Assembly: GCF_037975245.1 (NCBI RefSeq)
Contig: NC_092572.1
Location: forward strand, 6,093,501-6,157,500
Direction: 5' to 3'
Length of the DNA stretch: 64,000 bases
DNA from: Apostichopus japonicus
Taxonomy: Eukaryota; Echinodermata; Holothuroidea; Aspidochirotida; Stichopodidae
Every line of letters starts with the position of its first letter. The first letter of the stretch is position 1. Below the pieces are notes generated by a model. The model did not search any database, had not been told where the DNA came from, and saw only the letters and a program-made list of their open reading frames with translations. Both the position numbers and the translations under genes were made by a program. Positions 45,401-57,400 of the stretch are shown here, piece by piece.

Positions 45401-48400
45401 TCACTCTGCTGTTACCAGAAGCATTTAATAAATTGTCACCAAATTTGAATTATATCTATGACATACCAATGCTATGAAGATATTTGTCTTTACCTAAATA
45501 TGCAGGAAAATTTGTAGCATATTTATTAAGCAATCACCGTTAGAAAATCCCTTGAATATTTCATGTGTTATCTATGTCAATGCAAGCTTACCTGATGGCA
45601 AGATCAGCTGTCCATCTCCTGTAGTCCAGGTCAATCCCTGAAAGGAACTCAAGACGCCAAAGACCTGACAACGGACGGTAATATCTTGACCGACGTATGG
45701 AACACCAGGGGAAGTGATGCGAAGAGTCACATCTATAACCATGGGAGGGGGAGGGTGGAGGGGAGAGGGGGGAGAGTAAAAAGCAATCCATGTCAACTAT
45801 CAATTAAAGATAAGTAAACAAACCCATGAACTCAGTTTAATGAGCAATGGTATATTACCTACATTACAACAAATGATTGGTAATTTTAATACCATATTCA
45901 CCAAGTGTCTTATTCAAGTTCAACTCAAATACTAGAATTGTTTAATATTGATATAAATAGCTTTCTCCTCAATATACCGAAATAATAGCATCACCATAGG
46001 ATTGAGATGGTTTGTTACTATGCAACCAAATATCAAGTTACTAGTTAGTATATGAATTAAACATCCACAAGGGATTTTGCATACAAACAATGAGTACGTA
46101 AAACTGACAAACTGACGTTAATTCATATTTCTACATCAATTCTTTTTCTCCTTAAAATGAATCTCAATGTTTCATCATAGAATAAGGACATTGAACATCT
46201 ACATTTTAATATAATTAGTTTCCAAATGTGTGTTGCTGAGAGGTCATAAAAGAAGCAAACCTTGTGTCTCGCAATAAGTGCCGGAGAAACCGATGGGACA
46301 TTGACAGAAACCGTTGTCAAGGCAATGGCCACCATTTATGCAAGCAGGATCGCACGCAATCTCTGTAATAAAGGGATATATTGAATACAACACGTGAAGA
46401 ACAAGCATACGCATTAAAACCTGTATGCCAAAAGAACAACTTCATGAGATAACCAAAATTAAGGCATGTGTATCATTAAGTCACTTTTAAGTTCGTGCAA
46501 AATGTTGTCACATTTTAACGACATCTGTTAAGGTCAATGCTGTTGTCTAAAACAAAACAAAATCGGCAGGTAAGAATGGCTACAAATTTCACCAACATGC
46601 TGAGAACTATGTTCCTCTTTAATTAAGTCAAGAATTAATTAAACCCCTCAACTATTCTCTGAATGTCAGTTTTGAGCAAGGAGAAGACCTGCTAGTTGAG
46701 TAGCCAATGTTTCTTCCTGTTTTGAGTTGACACTGTAAAAGGTGAACAAAAATCTCTTATTTTTCCAGACTTCACTGACGATAATGTCATCATCACTGAG
46801 AAAATTACAATGTATGTATTTTAGATCCTCCTGTAAGCAGGAACTCGCGAAGAAGCCATAATTGCTTATCAAAGCTGCAAGCTGACAGAAGTCAGTCTCT
46901 TAGATTCATATTTAACGTCCATGATTATGAACTGTCAATTGTCAACAACTCTGTAACTGGACGACATGCATTAATCTTGGAGGGACCTTATGATTGAAAG
47001 GCACCGGCATTAACCACTGAGCTAACACTCCACAAAGAAACATGATATTTTGACCCTAGGAGGATAATGTTTAAATGCAGACTGACTGTGGCTCTGCCAG
47101 ATTGCCTTTGAAGATCCTGCAAGGTGTCAAAAAATGACTCCCTCTAACCCAGGGGTTCCTTAACTGGGGTGCATGAACCCCCAGGGGGTGCTTGAGTCCA
47201 TCCCAGGGGGTTCATGAGATGTTTCTGAAAGTCAAAACTAGAGTACTTTTTGTTGAACTAAAATGTGATATATCATATAATTTAATAATGTACAAAAGTC
47301 GTACCAAACAACAAACTCTTTTCTTTTTTTTCATTACAATATTACACTATGAACTTGACCTTAATTACGAAGCACTGTTATGCGTATTGTAGTATAATAA
47401 TGACTCAGATCGTGTCTCGAAAAGTTGGGGGTTCCTGGACAACTGTGACATCCACAGGGGGTTCGTGGGGGGATAAAGTTAGGAAAACCCTGCTCTAACC
47501 TATACATATACCGACACAAGCTTTTTACAGTAGATAAAACAGTTTGTTAACAGCTCTATTCTCTTCTTGATTTCCAAAAAAATAATATGAACAACTGATT
47601 AATTGGACAGTATTGAAAAGATAATCATCCTTTTATTGCAATTTTTTGGGCAAAGGATATAAACATTGGTTTGCATTCAGGTGTTTAGTCTTACAAAAAG
47701 ACTGATGATAAACTTATAAGACTCACTGTAAACATAAATGGTGATGGTATTGAAGACATCTTACAGTAAGATTTATGACAACCTTAAAGACTCACTGTAA
47801 ACACAAATGGTGATGGCATTGAAGACATCTTACAGTAAGATTCATGATTAACTTAAAGACTCACTGTAAACATAGATGGTGATTGCATTGAAGACATCTT
47901 ACAGTAAGATTTATGATAACCTTAAAGACTCACTGTAAACACAAATGGTGATGGCATTGAAGACATCTTACAGTAAGATTTATGATAACCTTAAAGACTC
48001 ACTGTAAACACAAATGGTGATGGCATTGAAGACATCTTACAGTAAGATTCATGATTAACTTAAAGACTCACTGTAAACATAGATGGTGATGGCATTGAAG
48101 ACATCTTACAGTAAGATCCATGATTAACTTAAAGACTCATTGTAAACATAAATGGTGATTGCATTGAAGACATCTTACAGTAAGATTGATGATAAACTTA
48201 AAGACTCACTGTAAACATAAATAGTGATGGCGTTGAAGACATCTTACAGTAAGGTTGATGATAAACTTAAAGACTCACTGTAAACATAGATTGTGATGGC
48301 GTTGAAGACTGGTCCGATCTGGCAGGTGTACACACCGGAATCCTCTGTCTGAGGGTTGACAATGTCCAGTCTAGACACCCTTGGTGATACTAGTTCTGTA

Positions 48401-51400
48401 GATATCCTGGTAGTTCCATCCAATACTAAAATGAAGAGTAAACATTCATGATCATTTCAAAATATGTTATATCGTTAACACTCTCCAAGAAACTGCTAAC
48501 TTACAGAATCGAGTTCATGATTATATTGATTCCTCTGTTAACGGATCTAACTTGTGTCAATCTTAACAAGTAGCAGTTCATAATCCAACTTGGAAAAAAC
48601 AAAAACTGAAAAATAAAACAGCTATTTTTTTTTGGTTATGTTATACTTCTTACCATCTCTGAAAACTGAGACTGGACTGATCGACTCTTCTTGTGGAACA
48701 TAACTAAATATTTGTGTTCATTGTAATATTTTCTTACCGTTTTAAAGAACTTACTGTTTGTAGATGGACCAATCCGTTCTCCTTGAGGGTTTATCCAGTA
48801 TGGTTGGTATGACCCATCACTGACCTCGCAGGTCAAAGAAAATTCTTGACCAATCGGAGGTAACGTTTCAACACTTGGTATTACACTCACTGTAACGCTA
48901 TCCTCTAAATCTGAGAGATAAACAAAGGATGAACCAAACTATGTATTTTTCTTTTGTGGTGGGGGTGGGTGGATGGTGGAGGAGGAAGGGGAGGGGGGCA
49001 GAATTAAATCAGTTAAATCAGCACAAAGGAACTTCTAACGAGAGCAAAATTGGGACCACTAAGCATCGAATTTAAGAAAAGAAGATGGAAATTCATTGGG
49101 ATATATTGCGCTAAAACCCAAACAACGACAGCAACATTAGCATGACTTGGGCACCAGAGGGCAGGAGAAAGAGAAGGAGACCAAAAACAACATGGCGCAG
49201 GACAGTGGACAAAGAGAGAGAGAGGGCTGGTTGGCAATCCTGGAATGAGGGCAACCGAGACGAATGGAGACGCTCTGTGGAGGCCTTATTTGCCTCTAGG
49301 CAAGAAGAAGACAGATGAGATGAGAAATGTACATAACACTTGCTTAATCAAGATGCGGTTCTCCAGCAGTTCTACGGAGGGAGTTGTCATATCACTCCTG
49401 ATACACTAGTTAATAGGTTACAACTCTGCAGTTTGGCCGAACAAAGAACTGCTTCAGAAAATGTAAGTTACAGCGTTTTAAAACGATTAGTTTGACTTGA
49501 AGCTTCAAAAATATGTTTCAAAAGATCTCTCCTTCAATAATTACAAATGGAACTGTATAATACAAGTGTTCAAGCCAGGGAACCTGCAACTTGTCAAGTT
49601 TTGTTGAACTAGATAGGACCAATATGATGGCGCCCTCTGTTGATTTTGGGCATGGCTGGATTTGTGCGTAGGGTGTAACAGTACCTGTTACTGATGGATG
49701 CCTTAGTGGCCAGAGAGGTGCACATTCAACTCGACACATTCCAACTGGTTATTAAAACCATATATTACATATCTGTGTTCTTCAGTGTTGCCAAATATTT
49801 CATTTTCTTCGAATGATCAATTATAATTGGCCAATGATACTTCTGATGATGTAATACTTACCAATGATTTGACAGAAATCACCGTAGAAACCATTGGAAC
49901 AATGGCATTCTCCATTTAGACAAACTCCTCCATTGGCACAAGGAAAATCACAATCAGTCACTGAGTACAGGTAAGAAAAAATGTGATCTCAACCAAAAGA
50001 AACTGGTAACTGTGTATATGTTCAAATGAATTTAATCATTTTACTAAAGAGGTTAAATACAGTCAGTTCACTATAAACTTCCTTAAAACCATTAATAAAT
50101 CTTAAATATCACATATGGAATGATGTTAACACTGACTTACATTCGTACTGGCAGTATTCGCCAATGAAAGGAGCACTGCAAATGCACTGCCCCTGACGAC
50201 ACTGTCCAAAGTTTTGGCACTGCGGGTAGCATTCATAATCTGAAAGAAGATAAATATCCAACAACATATTGAGGGTTTCATGATTTCAATCTTAGATTGT
50301 TCACATCTCTTAGAGAGGAGAATATGTGGAAGCCATGGTTCTGCATTTAATCTTAATATTGAAAGTAGATGTTATGTAATACTTTGCATGTTCTGAGTAA
50401 TACTGAATGTTATACTAAACAAGAAAGGGGGTGGGTGGGTGGGTGGATGGGTGGATGGGTGGGAGGATTCATAGCCCCACAATAATCTTCACATCAATGA
50501 CTTTCATTTTCCATGGGCAGCATCTTCAACACCATTGAACGTTGTTTTGGTTCCTAGTCCTGGTAATCTCAAACCAATTGCCAAGATTCCTGTTGTGTTA
50601 AGCAAATAGCCTGAAAACGTTCTAACATTATGTTGATTAGTCTGAACTAAGAATTAATATTCTCTAACAGTCAAAGTATCAAATGTTGAAGGCTAGCAAC
50701 ACAGAACAACCTGTGCGGCTCCCTGCTGAGGTTGCAAGCGAACACATTGTTACAATATGAAAACCATGAAAAACACAAAGCTAACTCCAGCCTTTTTATT
50801 CACAAATAGTTTTCTTGCATATTCAGATATATCTCACCCTGAATAGTCAATGAATATGCATTGAATATATCGCCAGTATAACAGGTGTAAAGTCCAATGT
50901 CACTCTGTCGTACATTGTTGATGATAAGGAGAGTGGTGGTGTCCGACACTCGATCCACCCTTAGACGTCTGTTTGCTGAAATCAGAGATTCAGAAGGCCA
51001 AAAGCAAGAAAAATCAATATTAGCTTCATAAATATTATTTTGGAACAAAGTAAAGCAAGATGGTTAACAGCTACAAATTTTGGACTTCATGTTAAAGACA
51101 ACTGTTTTACTTTTGTCTGTCAATTTAGATTATTTTCTACTTTCAAAACTACAGACAAATTTCCCAATCTTCTTTACAGACCTCTCCCGTCTGCACAAAC
51201 CACAATAGTTGTAGTTGGATGGACAGGACCAGTTTCAGTTGCATTTGATATTTTGTCTAATGACCCTGATGAGCAATAAACAAATTCTGGATCACTTTTT
51301 CCCCCAAATATCACAAAAGAAAAGGGGGAAACAAATATGTAACCTTCAATACGTACCATTTTGAGAAATGACCAGATTATGTGGATTTTTCCAGACTGGT

Positions 51401-54400
51401 GGGAAACTGTACACATCGCCAATAATCTGACAGATAAGCCTGATGGTCTTTCCTCTCACGGAAGGAGGCTCGTAGTCAAGGGTTATCACCAGCTGGAACC
51501 CAGGTGTTACTGAAACAAAAAACAAACAAGTTAGCAATTAGAAAATAACCCAGAGAGACAAAAAATAAATATGGAACAGAAAAAGAATGGAAGCCTATAG
51601 AACAGGGTTTCCATAACTTTATCCACCCACAAACCCCCTGTGGATGTCAGAGTTGTCCACGAACCCCCAATTTTCGAGACACGATCTGAGTCATTATTAT
51701 ATAGCAGTGCTTCGTAAAAGATCAAGTTCATAGAGTAATATTGTAGAGGTTGTCGATAGGTATGACTTTTGTACATTACTAAATTATATGATATATCAGA
51801 TTTTAGTTCAACATAAAGTACTCTAGTTTTGACTTTCAGAAACGTCTCACAAACTCCCTGGGATGGACTCACGCACCCCCTGGGAATTCATGCACCCCAG
51901 TTAGGGAACCCCTGCAATATAGATGTAAATAATTTTAGATGATTGCATGATGAATCATGAGTGAAAGGTTGAGGAAATCACCAAGCAACTGAAAACAGGT
52001 CATGTTGGGGTATTTGACAGACTTGTAAGCAGAAAGTTGCAAATATAAAAAGGAATAAAATAACAATAAAAGAAATATCGAGATAGAGTCCTGAATTGTG
52101 CTTGCAAAGTGGTATCCTAGGTATGATAAAGGAAGAGGAACATATCTCACAGATTCAGGGTAGTAGAACAACAAGACTTCAAAAATACATTTTGAAATAT
52201 TTAATTGAATCTAATTGAAATTTACCTTATAAATAACAAAAGACCTACTTCAAACCATTAGCTAGTTATTACTTCACTCTACAGAGCCTAAAAAAGACAC
52301 AAATGAGTTCTCATACCATGCTCATTAACCTGCCTGTAGTATTCTGTGCATGTTTTTGTCCCTTCTGTTACTGTTACGTGTCATATAGCCTTTAAAGAAG
52401 ATCCTGCTAGGATCGAAACTTACTTTTACACAAATGAGTTCTGTTAGCTTCCTATTCTATGCCTTCTATAATGACTTCCATGTGAACATGGTGACATGTA
52501 TATAACCAGATTCATTTTATATAAACTCTGGTCTGTAGTTGTCACCCCCGACCCAACTGAGTGTTGCAATATATATGTTTGCATGTGAATTAAGCAATTG
52601 GAAATGTCCAATGTTTGCAAAGTAAAATGTGGCTTATGTCATCCTTTGTTTAGAAAGGGTGAAATGGATGAGGACGCACGTCTGGTGAGACAGAGGTCTC
52701 CGCTAAAGCCGTCCAGACACTGACATTCTTCATTAAGACACCAGCCGCCATTTTGACAGTCCAGGTCACAGGGCACCAAAACTATGAGGATAAAAGTGAC
52801 AAAATATGAAAGGTTATAAAGAAAATAAGGAAGTAGTTGGTATATATTGGGGGGAGGGGGATGAGAGAAGGGAGAGGAAGGGGCGGTTCTGTTTGTTTTG
52901 TTCTTTTGGTTCTCTTTTCTAATTGTAAAGTTCTGTATTTTTGCAGGGAGTTTCACTACCCGACAAGCTCTATAGGTTTTTTAGTACATTTCCTTTCACA
53001 AGTTTTGTTTCTTATCTCCTTCAATGTCATATGTCATACTTATGTTGTGATAGAACAAAAATAAATAAATGAAATATTAGGATCTGCTTCCTTGCTTAGT
53101 TTTTTCTTTCTGAAATACATATAATATTATATAGACATTTTTCTAGGATGGTCTGTTAATGTTGAATAGAGCTAGTAATTTTCCCTGCAATATGGAGCAT
53201 GTATTTAATCCAATTTTTAGAGAAATGAACCAATATTTTGACCTAGAATGAATGATACCTGTGTTGTTTGTTATATTAGATCTATCAGGTATCGTATAGC
53301 ATTTGAAAAAAAAAAAACAACTTGACAGTATCTTTAAAGAAAGATATCTTTCAAGTTCCTGTCAAACTAAAAGCATCTTTCAATATCGCCAATCTTTCAG
53401 AAAAAGTTATTTTTTCAAGCATCTCTCAAACAGAATGTTTTTTAAGGTACCTTTCCGAGAGGGTACAATACTAGTTCCTTTCAAGAAAGGTATCTCCCAA
53501 AGAGGGTGATGTTGAAAGATTTTAAAGTTAATTTTTTTAATTTTTTGATGGCGTCCATTGCGACAACATTCATTAAATTTTCTTATGATCCTGGTTTATC
53601 CAAATTTTAAAAAGAGAGAGTAGGTATGTAATATCTGTTTTTAATCTTGTTTGTACAACCATTTAAATTTAAAACTTGACACAAATGATATGAATGAGGT
53701 CCATCTAGTACCTTCTTCTTCACAGGAATTGCCAATGTAATTCTCCAGGCATTCGCAAGATGAATCCACACAGCGTCCACCATTCTGACAAGCCCGTACA
53801 CAATGACTGGTCACTAAGCCATAAAAAATCACAAGTTAGGAAGATTAGTGATGGAACGTCTGGGACAATTGTTGGCCATACAGAAAAGAAGCGATTTTCT
53901 CATGAAATAACATATGAGGTCAGTCTAAGTTACAGGCAACCTCTTGAATCCCAAAATCTTATCTATCTTGCTTGCTGATCATGTATCAATGCTCACAAGG
54001 TTCCTAACATTCTACTAAGTTTGTTGAGAAAACATTAACATCCTGAATTGACTCATTGTAGATCCGAGAGGTTATCCCAGCATAAGGTATATCTCCCGAA
54101 TAGATCGCATGACAAAGTTTGATCTTTTTTTAGTTTTTATTTTACATGCTAGTCTTGATAACCTATCATTGATCAAGATGGGTATTAAGGTAGTTTTGAA
54201 TAAGGGTTAATAATATTGTTTATAACGTTTCTCACCTACTACCACGGGTATGGTATTAGTGTAAGGACCTACAACACAGGAGTACTGTCCATTATCAGCC
54301 TCCGTTAAGTTGTGAATGCTGAGCATAGATGTACCGTCTGGTTGATGAACCACGCTGATGTGGTCATCACCCTCTGGAAAAAGCAGAAGTGAGTCAAAAT

Positions 54401-57400
54401 GCTGAAGGGGAGATGTGATAATTGGTAATATACCAGCATGTAACGATATTGATCGTGAATATTCACTATATGATTTGAGTAATAATTAAAGCTATGCAGG
54501 GTGGCTTTACAGACTGGAGTCGTTACAGGTAAGTCTTGCATGTTGCTCTGAGCAGAGTACATTGTTAATTTTACGTTGTTTATTCTCTTGGTCTGATGCC
54601 AAATCATTACATTTTAAGTTCATTGACAAATATAGGCTATAGCTTTGTTCTGGACCCTGGTCTACTCTCTTTTATCACATAGTATATTGTGTCATTAGAC
54701 TAGCATTATAATAACATACTCTAACTCATTGAAGACAAAACAAGATAAATGTTTATTATTTAAAAATGTACCAAAAGCGAGCAAAGAAATATTTGAAGAC
54801 AACAGAATTCAAAGCAGTTATTTCAGGGTTAACAGCCCTGTGTTCCATCAACTGTGTTATCCAGTCCTCAACTGTTCATGATCCATATTTAGGCTTTTCT
54901 TTTCATTTGGCTGGGGTGCCAATCAAACCTAAACCTAAACCACTGAGCCCTGCATGTAAAAGCAAGCTATCTATGAAATCTCAATTTCATGTCATACAAC
55001 CCAGAAAGGTGGCTGGAAAAGAGATTTTAAGAGAAATTCTGTACTTATGTAATTCCTATATATATATATTGAACATTTAATTTGTATTTATATTTATGTA
55101 TATAAGTTTATATATTTTTTCTTGTCTTTTCTTTCTTCAGGGAGTCTTCCACACTGTTAAGCTTTTAAGCTTCATGGAAGACTTCCCTTCACTTTGTACT
55201 TTTGTGACAAAACAAATAAATAAATAAATATTATAAGAGAAATTCTGCCTTTTTGCTGTTAGTCAGCTAAGACAGGAAATATAAAGCTCACTTAGGATTG
55301 TCTTCATGTATTTTTTTTTTTTACCTTTCTTTCTACTTACCTGTTGATATTGGTGATATTTCTTCTCCTGATGGGAGCAGCCACACTGGTGCTGTCTGTT
55401 CACCGTTAGCTGCAGACACTGTGCAGGAAACCTGCAGACTGGTTCCATTCTTGGGATTCTCCCTCATGTTTGGTACCAGTGTAATATTGTATACTCCAGT
55501 TACTATCGAGATGAAGTCATACATTTTATTATCGATGGATCAAGAACAAGTCCACATTTATTTCAATAAGTTGAACAGAAAATGTTCATGCAAGTGCGTG
55601 AGTTGAATGGAGGGGGGGGGGGGGAGTTCTACATATAAGGACACTAGAAATGATATAAATGTTTAAGAATGATAGTAGGGGGGGGAGGGTTCTACATATA
55701 AGGACACTATAATTAACATAAATGTGTAAGAATGATAATGGGGTGGGGGAGTTTTACATATAAGGACACTAGAAATGACATAAATGTTTAATAATGATAG
55801 TGGGAGGGGGGCCTACATATAAGGACACTAGAATTGACATAAATGTTTAAGAATGATAGTGGGGTGGGGGAGTTCTACATATAAGGACACTAGAATTGGC
55901 ATAGATGTTTAAGAATGATAGTGGGGGAGGGGGGGGAGTTCTACATATAAGGACACTAGAATTGGCATAGATGTTTAAGAATGATAGTGGGGGAGGGGGG
56001 GAGTTCTACATATAAGGACACTAGAATTGGCATAGATGTTTAAGAATGATAGTGGGGGAGGGGGGGGGGAGTTCTACATATAAGGACACTAGAATTGATA
56101 TAAATGTTTAAGAATGATACTGACATTTCAGAATACAATGTGAATATGTAAATATATATCAACAAAGACAAATATATGAGAGAAAAGAAGATTAGAAGCT
56201 ATTACTGCATGTAATATGTGAGTCTGTAAGTAAATGACATTGGAATACATCACTGCTAATATAAGGTCAAAGGTCGATGGAATGGTATATTTGTGACAAG
56301 TGCAGGGTAAACCTTCTCAGAGAAAAACGTCAGTAATTCATTTAATTAGTAGGATTTTACCATGTTCTGTGACCAGAAGTGAAAGACATGTGATTGCTAG
56401 AGTTGTAATACTGGATGGAAAGATTTAAAGTCAGTGACGGACAAATGTGACTAAAAGGCAATGACTGTATTATGCTATTAATATACAAAGTTATTATACA
56501 AAAGAAAATGTAAACATGTGGCTGGCTGGACTTGTAATAATATGCATGAAATGATAAAAGCCTCTTGATTATTTGTTGTTATTCTAAATAGTCTGCAGCT
56601 AAGACCATGGTTACTGCAAGTTTGATAGCCGATGGATTAAGATTGCTAGAAGCACCTAAATGACATCAACCATCGACTTACTTAAATTCTCACAAAACTC
56701 TCCGGAATAACCGATAGTACAGCGACAGTCATCCAACACACAGAATCCACCGTTGAGGCAAACCTTGTTGCAATAGAAACTTGGATCTGAGGATAGAAGC
56801 AATGTTTCAAGTCAAATGTTCTTAACATTTTCACTTTTACAATAGTACTCTTTGGAATTGGACCGGAGTGTGGTAGAGTAACATGAAATTCCATGTAATG
56901 GCAATTTATTAGATAGAAACTTTATCAATATTTCACAGGTCTATGAGAAGGTATAGTAGGAGTTGACCGATTGTCAAATGGAGGGAGAGAGGAGGAGGAG
57001 GAGGAGGAGAGGAGGAGAGGAGGGGCTGGAGGAGGAGGAGGAGGAGGAGGAGGAGGAGGAGGAGGAGGAGGAGGAGGAGGAGGAGGAGGAGGAGGAGGAG
57101 GAGGAGGAGGAGGAGGAGGAGGAGGAGGAGGAGGAGGAGGAGGAGGAGGAGGAGGAGGAGGAGGAGGAGGAGGAGGAGGAGGAGGAGGAGGAGTTAATTA
57201 AACATTGTGATGGGGTGATTTCTGATAAAATAACTCATAGAGCTAAAATCATTTAATCTTTCAGATAGAGAATGTGTTCTCATATGATTGGCTATAAAAG
57301 AATTCAGTAAGTCCTACAAACTTGCTGACAGAGCAGTAGCTACTAGCAGTAGTACTTTAGTAGGAGTGGAATGTTGCAAGGATTGTTATGCAATGATGAA

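Noticed and set aside
47192-47392. Similar open frames in the two hAT-type MITE copies (also 51531-51872) as a shared gene
   Set aside because: They share sequence because the elements do; the frames differ in length, have no known motif and run past element edges.
56963-57256. Poly-Glu, poly-Gly and poly-Arg open frames
   Set aside because: They are translations of the GGA microsatellite.
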